Assembly: GCA_009760855.2 (NCBI GenBank) | Contig: WPIO01000083.1 | Coordinates: 186,001 to 250,000 of the forward strand | DNA from: Cristatella mucedo | Lineage: Eukaryota; Bryozoa; Phylactolaemata; Cristatellidae | Reading direction: 5' to 3' | Length of the DNA: 64,000 nucleotides | In this document: positions 24,840 through 35,942 of the stretch, in pieces | Numbering within the stretch: position 1 is the first letter of the stretch | Layout of the letters: every line of letters begins with the position of its first letter | The notes under the pieces: model-generated | What the model was told of the DNA's origin: nothing | The model's input: the letters and a program-made list of their open reading frames with translations, nothing else | Databases searched by the model: none | Translations under genes and position numbers: made by a program

Positions 24840-25925
24840 ATAGCAGTCGACACAGTGGAGTTGTTCAAATCGGACTTGTCTGATCGTGTTCAATCTTTTT
24901 CATGTGAGTGTTAGGTATTATCCACCAGACCAGTCACATGTGGAGCTCCAAAAGGGTCTATTGTCAATCGTTTGCTAGTGTCCGCATATCTGAACCTCTG
25001 GGAGTAGTGATTCCGGGGATCGACTATTACTTCTATGCTGATGATACTCAGTTGTATTTGTCATTTAAGCAGTCGGAACCTAAAGCAGACTGATAAGCTT
25101 AATTTTTGCCGAAAAGACATTCAATTCTGCATGGCGGAAATTTCCTTAAACTGAACAATGATAAAATGGAACTGCTACTCGTAGAACACCCCAAGCATGT
25201 GGCTCGACTAAAAGACTTTGCTCTTCTATTAGGCGATGCTGTTGTTCGACCATCACCGTGCGCTCAGAATTCAGGTGCAGTCTTTAACAACTGCCAAATT
25301 TGTAAAAGTTTAATTAATAAGAATGCCTCCACAGCTAGCCATCCCGTCCAATCCCTACCTAAGAGGAGAAGATATCTAGCAAGGCGGTTTGCAAAAATTA
25401 AATTAGCCCTCAGGTCCCTGTCTAGGCTGATTTATTGCGAGTTCAAGTTTTGCTGGGCTACCGAAAAAAGCCAGCAGCAGGCCGCTACAGCTGGTGATGG
25501 ATACGGCAGCTTAAAGGCTAGTTAGAGAAATCTCGCAGCAGTTTCAGCCCTCTGTCTCGGCTGTCTGCTGCGGAAGGAGCCACGATGAGCTCCGGTTTAT
25601 CAAAGGATACATTGTTCCTACAATGACCTGCGCCCGCCACGGCTTGACCCCTTCCTACCTAGCTGAGCTGCGCCACCAGTTTCAGCGTCATCGCTCCCAC
25701 AGGTCCCCCACGCGCACAAAAATTAGCTGTTCCATTCCTAGGCCAAAAGACCGTTGGCGACAGATGCTTTTGCTCGTGATGTCCCAGACTATGGAACTCA
25801 CTTCCACAATTCTTACGCAATGACATCTACTCTCCTGCTGCCGATTGGGGCATCCGATACTTTGCAGCCGTCCTGAGCTGCTACTCCATGCTACTCGCTT
25901 CCTCAATAGCCCGTCTTACTCTGCC
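24840..25925 (+). mobile_element. Non-LTR retrotransposon fragment, family B, reverse transcriptase and ORF2 end
   Basis: In shifting plus frames: C-G-A-P-K-G-S-I-V (a decayed G-V-P-Q-G-S-I-L motif), then FYADDTQLYLSFKQS, where A-D-D is the catalytic motif, then NFLKLNNDKMELLLVEHPK. After that come remnants of the H-W-L-P...A-F-x-x-A-P-x-L-W end, running to ccgtcctgagctgctac at about 25.88 kb. Stops and frameshifts make it inactive. Confidence 0.85.
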
Positions 25926-26865
25926 TTGCTTCCCACTTTCCCTTTCTTAGGTGAGATGAAGTCTGTCGGCCCCACTGCATAAGCACCGAAATACCTTGGG
26001 CTTTGATTGAGCTATAAACAAATTCTCCTGCGTAGCACCCACTTAATCCTGGTGGATAAATTACATCCTGCACCAACGCGTCTCAACTCGCTCATGGTCT
26101 CAATAGAATATGAAAATTTCCCTACTCTACCCATCCTTGTCTCTTCTATGTCGTCAGATACACAAATCTTTCGAACAAGTTGTGGTGAACTTTGAAGATC
26201 CTAACACTAATATAGCTGACTGTACTCGTCAGAAAATATATCCTGCTATAATCCGGGTCGTCTCAAATGGCTAAATCATCCTGGAAAAGTTTGGAGGATC
26301 CGTATACACAACAGGAAACTTTCCGGGGGACAGCGATTATCAAAGCGAGCACTCCTGCGAGTTAACGGTGATGAACTAAGAGACAGAAGAAACGCTCTTT
26401 AAACCGCTATCACTTAACAGCGAACCAAAGATTATTAGCAACGCATTTACGCGAATTACAGCCTTACCCATACAGTTAGCAGGCGAATTCCAAGGTATAA
26501 ACGGCCAGTACGTACGAGCAGCCGTTGCCTAAGGAATCAAATTAGAAACCATAAAAAAGCAAGCCACTCCATAATTCAGATTATGATGCACTCTCAAAGT
26601 TAGTAGTTATTTGAGGTTGTTCGGGCTGTTTTATAGGACGGTGAACTTAATCTGCACGCACATACGATGGCTTTTATGCTGCTTCGTGTATCAGCACTAT
26701 TTCTTAGATACTTTGTAAGATCTCCTTCGTCATGCCAACGGCATCGGCATTTCCTTTGCATTCTGCTCTCCCCAGTGCAACGACCGAGCTGTTGCGAACT
26801 TATGGACTCGCTGTACCGCTCGTCGACCGCTGCTTGCAACCAGATGGAGCTTATTTGCTACTAGA
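25926..26865. other. No gene recognised
   Basis: No known protein similarity in either strand; small overlapping frames at 26.6-26.86 kb are unsupported. Confidence 0.4.
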
Positions 26866-26867
26866 AA

Positions 26868-26940
26868 TAAAAATAATTACATTACAGTAGGTCACTTGTA
26901 TAGTGCCTAAAGGGAACTGAATCTCTGTCCAGGCGCAGGT
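26868..26940 (-). mobile_element. Isolated L2-type tail
   Basis: About 70 bp matching the family A LINE/SINE tail on the minus strand (plus: cacttgtatagtgcctaaag...aatctctgtccaggcgc), preceded by an AAT-rich run. Too short to tell a LINE from a SINE. Confidence 0.65.
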
Positions 26941-27591
26941 GCATCAGTGCGCCAGAACGCATCGAATGCTTGCGCAGCTGAGGCGGCGAGCACTGCACTC
27001 TCTGAGCCAGCGCTACCGCCGACTCACTCGGCGTTAGCGGCGTCCTCGCAGCATCCGGGCCAGCAGCGCCGGAGGCAGCAGCTCTCTGGTCGCACCGGGT
27101 TCCGTCGCGGTGCGACCCGCGCGCGAGCTGCGCCCTTCACGGCCGACCAATCGCCTGTGAGTTTTTCGCTGGCGTTGCGATAGTCTGCCGCGAGCTCGCG
27201 AACGGCGCCAGCTCCTCCGGGCGGCAGCTGCCCGCTTCGAGTGCCCGGGAGCAGCGAGCGGGTCGCGAGCGAATAGTCGGTCAGTCGGGGCGGCCATATT
27301 GAGAGCGCCGCGGCGGCTTGCCGGGCTCGGGGCGTCGCCGAGCGTGCAGGACCCGGAGCGACGCGCACGCAGAGCGTCTCACGTGGCGACGCCGCGGGAG
27401 CTTGAGCGCAGCAGAGAGTCGCCTCGAGTGCACAGCCCGGCACAGCGCACTAATCTACAGCGGAGGGGGGGTCCGGTGGCCGCTGGAGCGGAGCTGGCTT
27501 CTAGTGCGTGCGCTGCACAGTGGCGCTTAGGCAGACGGACCGTCTGGGCTCTATTTCAAGGACCAGGGACGAGCGCAGCAGCAGGCGTTCG
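26941..27591. promoter_or_regulatory. GC/CpG-rich island, left part, interrupted by hAT element
   Basis: Strongly CpG-rich sequence with ggcggccatattgagagcg near 27290. Open frames on both strands (for example 27299-27706 plus and 27443-27024 minus) look compositional. The natural continuation is the GC-rich block after 29597, because the hAT insertion between them shows a target duplication. It may be a promoter island or 5' exon; no product recognised. Confidence 0.4.
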
Positions 27592-29597
27592 CAGAGGCCT
27601 ATGCGTTGTTGAGACCTTTCGGCGCCCGGGGGGGGGGACAGAGCTGCAAATGGCGCCCACTGCCCTCGTCAAAAATTGCTTCAAAAGGCGCAGCTCCGCC
27701 AAGTAGAAATGCGAAAAAGCACACCGTGACCGGCTTATCAAATCGAGCAAGTTTTACTAGCTGCACCAAAGGTACGTGCTTTAACCTTAGGTGAATTCTA
27801 ATAGCCTTGAAGGTGGCAAACTGGTCTATTACAGTTTGACAGTCAATATTTCCCACTGTTTCTGTCTCCGTGGTTAGTAAGGCCAATTCAGAGAATCGAC
27901 CTTTTCCCATTGATTTTCTCAGATAAGACAGGATTTTCTTCAGCTTGCGAAATGAATGCTCACAACTGGCAGCTGATACAGCTACGGTGAGAAGGATTTG
28001 CAAGGCAACCCTCAAAGTGGAAACACATCTTCTCCATAACTGACAACGAAAGACACGAGTTACCGTACTGTCTCTAGTGCCGATTTGTGACGTGTGGTAA
28101 GAAGCATTTTACAGTCACATGAATAGTTTTACAGCTCTGTTGGTTTGGCCTAGCGGTTAAGGTGCTCGCCCAGGCTAAGGTCTGACTGAGGTCGTGGGCT
28201 CAAGCCCCGAGGCATACGTGAAGCGCCTGAATAGAAATTAAGTTCTCTTAGGGCGCTATATAAATGAATTATTATTATTATTATTATTATATTATACCGA
28301 CATCTGACCAGTAGAAACCTCGACGATCTAGACATTGCTGACAGAGTTCGGTCTGGCCATGTCTTGGTCTTCAAAAGCTGTTCAACTTCGAAGAAAAAAC
28401 CAAGCTTGGCATCAAGATCTGCGATCCGGGAAACTTCTCCGGGAATCTGGAACCTTCGGCGGATTCTTCGTTCAACTGAAACCTCCCACAATTCAAATCT
28501 CTTTTTAGCATCTAGTGGTGATTCTTGAAACAAGACTTCTTGAAGCCTTGACAAATCAATTTCAAGAAAGCGAATGTCACAAGAGGTGTCTTTGAAGTTC
28601 ATCTTTGAATCGTGCAGCCTTTTCTGAACGCGGTCAACCTTCCTTAAGATGCTATACCAAAATGGCAACAGAAACAAAAAGTTAAAATTTAGAATACAGT
28701 GTAGGAGACTGCAATCTTCACTTTTTGCTTCAAGTGTTGTATTCAGATAGTTGCTCCAAAAGACCTACCTGCATCATTGATAGCTTACACAGCCTCCACT
28801 ACTCTTGCACTCCACCTTGTTGCAGAGTTGGCTTGTTTCGCATTTTGATGGCTAAGACTTTCGTCATTTCTTCCCCCTAAGAGCTGATCTTGAAAAAAAT
28901 AATTAGTTGCTCTCTTCATTGTTTCAAAAAATGGTAATGGCAATGGAATCTTGACTTGCAGCATGAATGCCTGGCAGGTTCAAGCTATGGTTATCGCAGT
29001 TAACAAAAATTGCCTTCTCATTCCTGGACAGTATTCTCTTGTGGACACCTAATAAGTGGCCAGACATGAATGTGCTGCGTTGTCGTAGCACAGCTAGTTA
29101 AGTAAGAGCAGCTTGTGCAATGTAATAGTGTGTCGGTGCTCAGCAACGGTACGCTGTCTCGCCCTTGACAGCGGCGTAGCCGGTCGGGCTCTCCCTTGAC
29201 GCGACGCAGCCCACCTGCGGCAGGCAGGATGGGGCGAGTGGACGGGAAGGGCAGTTGGAACGCCGACGGAAAGGGTGAATGGCCGTGCTTAATGCGATGC
29301 GAGCAACAGTCGAATACGCGGGGGTTGAAGCCCCCTCGGTGCTTCCGTGTCGTCGCGTGTGTGCCGCCAGAGCTACAGCCTAGCTACACCTTGGTCCAAG
29401 TCTTTGAACATGCTTAACTAGCTCAGACAGCAATTGTAAAGAAGTCGATTGAAACAAGGACTTGCTTGAAATTGATGTTGGCATTGTCACATGAACAATT
29501 TAAAAAGGATATGCACACTCGATTTTGTTTTGGCACCCCCTGGGCCTTCGCGCCCGGGGGAATTTGTCTCCCCTGCTCACCCCTTGCTACGCCTCTG
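27592..29597 (-). mobile_element. hAT transposon (ZMYM-like transposase), dead, with termini and 8-bp duplication
   Basis: The left end reads cagaggcctatgcgttg and the right end, reversed, cagaggcgtagcaaggggtg: imperfect terminal inverted repeats of the hAT type. The flanks ggcgttcg (27584-27591) and ggcgtgcg (29598-29605) match at 7 of 8 positions, as expected for the 8-bp hAT target duplication. Inside on the minus strand, broken frames give A-I-F-V-N-C-D-N-H-S-L-N-L-P-G-I-H-A-A (about 28.99 kb), FWYSILRKVDRVQKRLHDSK (28677 onward) and the C-terminal dimerisation block S-A-A-S-C-E-H-S-F-R-K-L-K-K-I-L-S-Y-L-R (28015 onward). Stops and a SINE insertion at 28.14-28.29 kb show it is inactive. 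Confidence 0.9.
28140..28296 (+). mobile_element. tRNA-derived SINE inside the hAT element
   Basis: A well-kept copy. Box A lies in ggcctagcggttaaggtgct and box B in cgtgggctcaagccccg, followed by the L2-type tail gtgaagcgcctgaatagaaa...tcttagggcgctatataaat and (ATT)n. It splits the hAT transposase frame, so it arrived after the hAT. Confidence 0.92.
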
Positions 29598-29940
29598 GGC
29601 GTGCGACGGCCGCAAGTCGCTTGTCGGGCGCGGATCTTTATGCAGCGCACACGGATAGACGTGCAGCGCCATGGCGGCGGCGGCTGCCTACGCGAACATG
29701 AGCGGCGCCCGAGGCGCGCGTGGGCGTCTCGCCTTGGCCTGCCTGGGCGGATGTGAGCTCGCTTTTGGCTTTCGCGCTCCGCCTCGCGCCTCTTGGGTCA
29801 GGCTCACTGGTCGCCGACAGCTGCGATGGCGGCGTGCCTTTTGGTCGACGTCTCCTGCCGAATCGTATGCGTCACGCTTAATGTCTACTGTCAGCGCAGC
29901 GAATATCCCGACTTCCGCTGATATATGACTCGCGGCCCCC
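29598..29940. promoter_or_regulatory. GC/CpG-rich island, right part
   Basis: CpG-rich continuation of the island left of the hAT element. It ends at a C-run near 29937-29946. Confidence 0.4.
29671..29753 (+). CDS. Speculative first coding exon in the CpG-rich island
   Basis: An ATG in a near-ideal context (gcgccATGG) opens MAAAAAYANMSGARGARGRL and reaches a donor-like gtgagc at about 29752. This looks like a CpG-island first exon, but no later exon was found and poly-Ala starts are common by chance in GC-rich DNA. Without the donor the frame runs to 29928 (85 codons). Confidence 0.15.
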
Positions 29941-30465
29941 CCCCCACCGCGAGTCCTTCTAATGTCTCAGTTATATAACAGTAGCTCCGGCGGCGGCAGT
30001 TCTTATGGAGTCTCACGGAGACACGAGCGAGGACGTGAGCGGTGAACGAGACACTATCTGTTTTACTCTCTGCGCGTACATATACGAGAGCTCAATGAAT
30101 CATAGCAGACGACACGAAATATAATCTGCATTAGTGGCCCGACGCTTCGATGCTTCGAAGGCTTGACTATTGGCCACAGGAGAGGCATGTGCATTAGTGT
30201 CAAGGCGCTCAGCTAATTACAGCAGCGGAAGCCGCAGGCGTGAACACAACTACGCACTCTTATATAAGCATCCAAAACAGTTCTTGAGTTTGCGCTAGTC
30301 TGAGCGTTTATAACTAAGCGCTAAAGTATCATTTGCAGTCCAAGGCGAATGAACGAAAACGCATCCGATAGCGCACAAACTAACGCACGGTCCGAAATCC
30401 TGTTGTGGGTGCGTGCAGAGGTGTGGACTTTTTCAGCAGTGAGCAGCATTGACGGTGCTGCCATT
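29941..30465. other. No gene recognised
   Basis: Intermediate composition, no known protein or RNA similarity. It ends in the (ATA)n run at 30470-30506 that terminates the next LINE. Confidence 0.4.
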
Positions 30466-30466
30466 G

Positions 30467-30470
30467 CTCG

Positions 30471-30506
<36 letters not shown>

Positions 30507-31568
30507 TCACTTGATAAAGCGCCCTCAGAAAACTTAATCTCTCTCTAGGCGCTTTACATTTGCTGCAAAGTGAAATGCAATTGAATGGTAAGTAAAATCA
30601 TGCTTAAAAACAAACAAAATGAATAATATGGTTAGGGGTGACATGCACAGGGTCAGCATGCAAATGTGGTTAGTGGCAGCATGCACGGTGTCAGCACGCA
30701 TAAGCGCATCAAGGACAAATCACAGGGACCCACTAAATGCTGTCCTAAATAAGTGTGTTTTTAGGTTCCTTTTAAATGTGGTCAGGTCAGGGGATGTTCT
30801 GACGCAGGTCGGGAGGGAGTTCCAGGCTTTGGGAGCCAATGAACTAAACGCACGGTCTCCAAAGGATTTAAGGTTTCTACAAGGTATTTCTAGACTGTTG
30901 GATTCCGAAAAGCGGGTGGTACGATGCTTGGCCTGATGGGGTAGTATATCTGAAAGATAGGCTGGAGCCATAGAATGAAGGGATCTCAAAGTGAGCGACA
31001 AGACCTTGAAGTCAATCCGTTGCTTGACTGGTAGCCAGTGCAGGTCGGCGAGAAGTGGAGTAATGTGGCAACTGCGACGCTCACGGCAGACAAGCCTAGC
31101 TGTGGAGCTTTGCACCAGCTGCAATCGCCTGATCGTACATGCTGGTAGGCCAGTAAGCAGTGAGTTGCAAAAGTCGAGACGGGATGTCACAAATGCATGG
31201 ACCAACTTTGATGTGGTATCCTTATCTAAACAAGCCCGAATTTTAGCAATATTATGAAGCTGAAAATAGGCGGATTTGACCGTGGAGCTGATATGGTCGT
31301 CTAACGAGGGGTCGCTTTGAAATATGACACCTAGATTTCGAGCTGATTCGACAGGAGATATGCTGGCAGAGCCAATTTTGAGCGTCAGCCTTTCCAATCT
31401 CTGAATCAGACTTGGCTGGGTTTGCCCATAACAAGTAAGTTAGTTTTGTCATCGTTTAGTTTTAGAAAATTTGCTGCCATCCATGTGCGGATGTCATCAA
31501 TGCATGCAGCAAGTGAGTTGAGAGAATTTGAGGTGCTCGAAGGCTGGGAGGGATCAAAGCAAAGGTAC
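30467..31568 (-). mobile_element. Family A L2-type LINE, 3' half of the interrupted copy
   Basis: The minus-strand frame 31397-30720 (225 codons) carries KIGSASISPVESARNLGVIF, TSRLDFCNSLLTGLPACTIR, the L-H-W-L-P-V-K-Q-R-I block and GDRAFSSLAPKAWNSLP, ending H-L-F-R-T-A-F. It is followed by a ~200-bp UTR, the conserved tail and an (ATT)n repeat. One frame change separates this frame from the L-K-L-N-D-D-K-T-N-L-L-V-M-G part just upstream. The sequence resumes at 35943 after a nested LTR insertion that left GTAC on both sides. Confidence 0.95.
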
Positions 31569-31763
31569 TGTAACGCCGAAGGCTCGGCGGGGTAAGCTTG
31601 ACCTGCCGCTTACCTAGCGGCGTAGCCTATCGCCTAATGCCGTTCGGTGCGCGCCTACGCGCAATAAGCTGGCCGCCACGAAACGAGCGTTTCTGGCGCT
31701 GACCTGCTTACCGTTACTAAAGGGGGTCGTGAGTCCTCGGCGTGAATTGGAAAGCGAGACACA
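31569..31763 (-). mobile_element. Solo LTR, first piece (195 bp)
   Basis: Starts TGTAACGCC and is a near-exact copy of the first 195 bp of the adjacent LTR. It is the left piece of an outer LTR whose remainder lies at 35026-35942. It ends in CACA, which is repeated at 35026-35029 beyond the inner element. Confidence 0.88.
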
Positions 31764-33087
31764 TGTAACGCCGAAGGCTCGGCGGGGTAAGCTTGACCTG
31801 CCGCTTACCTAGCGGCGTAGCCTATCGCCTAATGCCGTTCGGTGCGCGCCTACGCGCAATAAGCTGGCCGCCACGAAACGAGCGTTTCTGGCGCTGACCT
31901 GCTTACCGTTACTAAAAGGGGTCGTGAGTCCGCGGCGTGAATTGGAAGCAAGACACATAAATTGGGGATTTTACTGAACTTTATTCGCAAGCGCACAAAG
32001 TCGCTGCGCGTCTAGTTCAGCTTTATCTCCACACTCCTCGCACGTTCAACACTCTTGCGGAGGGAATACTCCTCTACACTAAGCGCGACCCGGACCCTAA
32101 ACCCTAACCGGTGAACTAGGAATCCGTTCCCACCTGTGCCGAGGGAATACCCCAAACACGCCAACTTAAACACTCGAGCGGAGGGAGTACTTCTCCACAC
32201 TGAGGTGCGAACCGGAGTCTAAACCCTACCCGGTGAACTAGAACTCGGTTTCCACCAGTGCGGCCGGAATACTCCACACACGCCAACTCAAGCACTCCTG
32301 CGGAGGAAATAATTCTCCACACTAAAGCGCGACCCGGAGCCTAAACCCTACCCGGTGAACTAGAGCTCCACACACGCCAACTACGCCTAGCTCGCGCCGG
32401 CAAATCCCTATGCCGAGAGCACGTGCTAGCGCGCACACACACGACACAAAAGAAACACAAAAAACACGAAAGAACAAACAAAATGCCAGCTCGGGCGCGA
32501 TACGACCGTGTTCGGTGGGGTTCCACCGAATCCTCCTAGAGCTGTCTCGTCCTGTTCCGTCAATCGCTGGCGAACAGCCCGCCCTCCTCCCTCGCTTCCA
32601 GAGAAAACGAGTCCGACGGCGGAGCCGGACCAAAGACATAAGACCACAGACAAAAAGACCCAGAGCGAGCGTCGCTCGACTCTTAAATACTTGGCTGAGA
32701 CAATGGGGCAAGAGCTTCGTGGTATTGGGCCCGGACACCTTGGCCCATTACGGAAAGGAATTACTACCGTCCCCAGGCCACTGGAAGGGCACCTCCGTCC
32801 AGCTTGAATGGCGAATGGGTTCCAAACGCTTCTTTCTTGGAAGAGGGAAGGCGGGGGTTGACAGGCCAGCCAACATCTATCAGCAGCTTCCGCGAGTATC
32901 GGACCAATTCTAAAGGCCGAATCGCCGCTGCTCGTCTCCGAGCTTCCTGGCCTGCTCCTAAGCGCTTCCTCTCTAACCGCACTGACGCTCCTCTCTGGCT
33001 CACTGCTCCAGGACAAAGGGGCTCTAGCCCGCCGCCGAACAGCTCTTGTTCGCGCTAAAATTCAGCCAAAGCCAGCCGGGCGCTACA
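31764..33087 (-). repeat. LTR (3' LTR in element orientation), 1324 bp
   Basis: Begins TGTAACGCC and ends GCGCTACA on the plus strand. It contains a ~121-bp tandem repeat with units starting near 32057, 32178 and 32300 (gcggaggga...actc, each with an ccctaaaccctaccc-like word), and a TTTATT near 31980 that reads AATAAA on the element strand. Confidence 0.92.
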
Positions 33088-33133
33088 AACCTATCGACCA
33101 CGGGAAGATCCGACCTCGGATCTGCCCTCTAAA

Positions 33134-33580
33134 CTACCAAAGCTGCCAAGTCCACACGTGACCACCGACAGTTCGTTCATTCCATCCCAGGCTTCCTGCT
33201 TGTGACTTGTATTCCTTCAGCCATCTAATCAACGATTCCGGTTTTTCACCGGAAAAACGCTGCACGATATTTGTCGTACTCATCCCTGTCAGCTCCGCGA
33301 AGAAATGCGGAGGAAACATAAATTGCGGCGCGGCTTGGTGCGGCGGCTGCTGCCGAGCGTGCACGTCCGCGCTAGCTTTCAGCTGAGCGATTTCATCCAT
33401 CATCTGCTGCAAGCGTTCCTCTACCAAAAATCCGTCAGACGCTTCACCGGCGCCTGCTGCTGCGCTACTCCCACCCGCTACAGCCTGGTGAGCCTGGCTC
33501 ATCTCGGGCGGTTTCCCTGGTTGGCCCAGGTACACGTCCCTACCTCTCAGGTTAAAACGACACTCTTTTGCTCGATCCAA
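33134..33580 (-). pseudogene. Truncated gag fragment of the LTR element
   Basis: 149 codons on the minus strand. An Ala/Gly-rich N-terminal part is followed by a short helical stretch (EERLQQMMDEIAQLKASADV) and then FFAELTGMSTTNIVQRFSGE and SLIRWLKEYKSQAGSLGWNE, which resembles the start of a Ty3/gypsy capsid domain. The frame ends soon after, where the internal region appears deleted. It has no nucleocapsid zinc knuckle, so it cannot be a complete Gag. Confidence 0.75.
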
Positions 33581-33674
33581 TTTACACGCCTACAAGTCTA
33601 ATTCAGGAGACCTACTCAAGCAAGCCGCCTCCTGCGGAATTTCTCGTCCTAGGATCCTACCTGCAATTTGACAA

Positions 33675-33692
33675 GTCCCCGTTCGGGCGCCA
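33675..33692 (-). other. tRNA-Lys-type primer-binding site
   Basis: On the minus strand TGGCGCCCGAACGGGGAC lies three bases after the LTR. It is complementary to the 3' end of a lysine tRNA as known from animals (gtccctgttcgggcgcca, one mismatch). It marks the start of minus-strand DNA synthesis in the parent element. Confidence 0.88.
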
Positions 33693-33695
33693 AAA

Positions 33696-35025
33696 TGTAA
33701 CGCCGAAGGCTCGGCGGGGTAAGCTTGACCTGCCGCTTACCTAGCGGCGTAGCCTATCGCCTAATGCCGTTCGGTGCGCGCCTACGCGCAATAAGCTGGC
33801 CGCCACGAAACGAGCGTTTCTGGCGCTGACCTGCTTACCGTTACTAAAAGGGGTCGTGAGTCCGCGGCGTGAATTGGAAGCAAGACACATAAATTGGGGA
33901 TTTTACTGAACTTTATTCGCAAGCGCACAAAGTCGCTGCGCGTCTAGTTCAGCTTTATCTCCACACTCCTCGCACGTTCAACACTCTTGCGGAGGGAATA
34001 CTCCTCTACACTAAGCGCGACCCGGACCCTAAACCCTAACCGGTGAACTAGGAATCCGTTCCCACCTGTGCCGAGGGAATACCCCCAAACACGCCAACTT
34101 AAACACTCGAGCGGAGGGAGTACTTCTCCACACTGAGGTGCGAACCGGAGTCTAAACCCTACCCGGTGAACTAGAACTCGGTTTCCACCAGTGCGGCCGG
34201 AATACTCCACACACGCCAACTCAAGCACTCCTGCGGAGGAAATAATTCTCCACACTAAAGCGCGACCCGGAGCCTAAACCCTACCCGGTGAACTAGAGCT
34301 CCACACACGCCAACTACGCCTAGCTCGCGCCGGCAAATCCCTATGCCGAGAGCACGTGCTAGCGCGCACACACACGACACAAAAGAAACACAAAACACGA
34401 AAGAACAAACAAAATGCCAGCTCGGGCGCGATACGACCGTGTTCGGTGGGGTTCCACCGAATCCTCCTAGAGCTGTCTCGTCCTGTTCCGTCAATCGCTG
34501 GCGAACAGCCCGCCCTCCTCCCTCGCTTCCAGAGAAAACGAGTCCGACGGCGGAGCCGGACCAAAGACAGAAGACCACAGACAAAAAGACACGAGGCCAA
34601 GAGCGAGCGTCGCTCGACTCTTAAATACCTAGCTGGAACAATGGGCAAGAGCTTAGTGGTATTGGGCCCGGACACCTTGGCCCATTACAGAAAGGAATTA
34701 CTACCGTCCCCAGGCCACTGGGAGGGTACCTCCGTCCAGCTTGAATGGCGAATGGGTTCCAGAAGATTCTTTCTTGGAAAGAGGGAAGGCGGGGGTTGAC
34801 AGGCCAGCCAACATCTATCAGCAGCTTCCGCGAGTATCGGACCAATTCTAAAGGCCGAATCGCCGCTGCTCGTCTCCGAGCTTCCTGGCCTGCTCCTAAG
34901 CGCTTCCTCTCTAACCGCACTGACGCTCCTCTCTGGCTCACTGCTCCAGGACAAAGGGGCTCTAGCCCGCCGCCGAACAGCTCTTGTTCGCGCTAAAATT
35001 CAGCCAAAGCCAGCCGGGCGCTACA
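33696..35025 (-). repeat. LTR (5' LTR in element orientation), 1330 bp
   Basis: Almost identical to 31764-33087 with a few small indels, for example an extra C near 34083 and a ~10-bp insertion near 34590. On its internal side (plus 33695) it is followed by a three-base spacer and the primer-binding site, which fixes the direction as minus. Confidence 0.92.
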
Positions 35026-35942
35026 CACACAAATTGGGGATTTTACTGAACTTTATTCGCAAGCGCACAAAGTCGCTGCGCGTCTAGTTCAGCTTTATCT
35101 CCACACTCCTCGCACGTTCTCAGCTACACCAACACTCTTTCGGAGGGAGTACTCCTCAACAATAAGCGCGACCCGGACCCTAAACCCTAACCGGTGAACT
35201 AGGAATCCGTTCCCACCTGTGCCGAGGGAATACCCCGAACACGCCAACTACGTCTAGCTCGCACCGGCAAATCCCTATGCCGAGACCACGTGCTAGCGCG
35301 CACACACAAAACACGAAAGAAACACAAAATGCCAGCTCGGGCGCGATACGACCGTATTCGGTGGAGTCCACCGAATCCTCCTAGCGCGCTGTCTCGTCCT
35401 GTTCCGTCAATCGCTGGCGAACAGCCCGCCCTCCTCCCTCGCTTCCAGAGAAAACGAGTCCGACGGCGGAGCCGGACCAAAGACAGAAGACCACAGACAA
35501 AAAGACACGAGGCCAAGAGCGAGCGTCGCTCGACTCTTAAATACTTGGCTGAGACAATGGGGCAAGAGCTTCGTGGTATTGGGCCCGGACACCTTGGCCC
35601 ATTACGGAAAGGAATGACTACCGTTCCCAGGCCACTGGCAGGGCACCTCCGTCCAGCTTGAATGGCGAATGGGTTCCAGACGCTTCTTTCTTGGGAAGAG
35701 GGAAGGCGGGGGTTGACAGGCCAGCCAACATCTATCAGCAGCTTCCGCGAGTATCGGACCAATTCTAAAGGCCGAATCGCCGCTGCTCGTCTCCGAGCTT
35801 CCTGGCCTGCTCCTAAGCGCTTCCTCTCTAACCGCACTGACGCTCCTCTCTGGCTCACTGCTCCAGGACAAAGGGGCTCTAGCCCGCCGCCGAACAGCTC
35901 TTGTTCGCGCTAAAATTCAGCCAAAGCCAGCAGGGCGCTACA
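35026..35942 (-). mobile_element. Solo LTR, second piece (~0.92 kb)
   Basis: Continues where the 195-bp piece stops (caaattggggattttactga) and ends gcgctaca, followed by GTAC, the same four bases that precede 31569. It holds only one copy of the ~121-bp internal repeat, against about three in the inner LTRs, so it represents a different subtype. Confidence 0.88.

Larger units (their letters stand above)
31764..35025 (-). mobile_element. Short non-autonomous Ty3/gypsy-like LTR element (LTR-internal-LTR)
   Basis: Two near-identical LTRs (31764-33087 and 33696-35025, each TG...CA) flank only ~608 bp of internal sequence. On the minus strand a primer-binding site follows the 5' LTR, and then a gag fragment; no protease, polymerase or integrase is present. 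CACA flanks the whole unit. The LTR similarity suggests a recent insertion. It depends on another element for its enzymes, and 4-bp duplications and a gag of this kind fit Ty3/gypsy. Confidence 0.9.

Noticed and set aside
32426-33016. 196-codon and other long frames within the LTRs (32.3-35.9 kb)
   Set aside because: They lie wholly inside LTR sequence, repeat in each LTR copy, occur on both strands and match no known protein.
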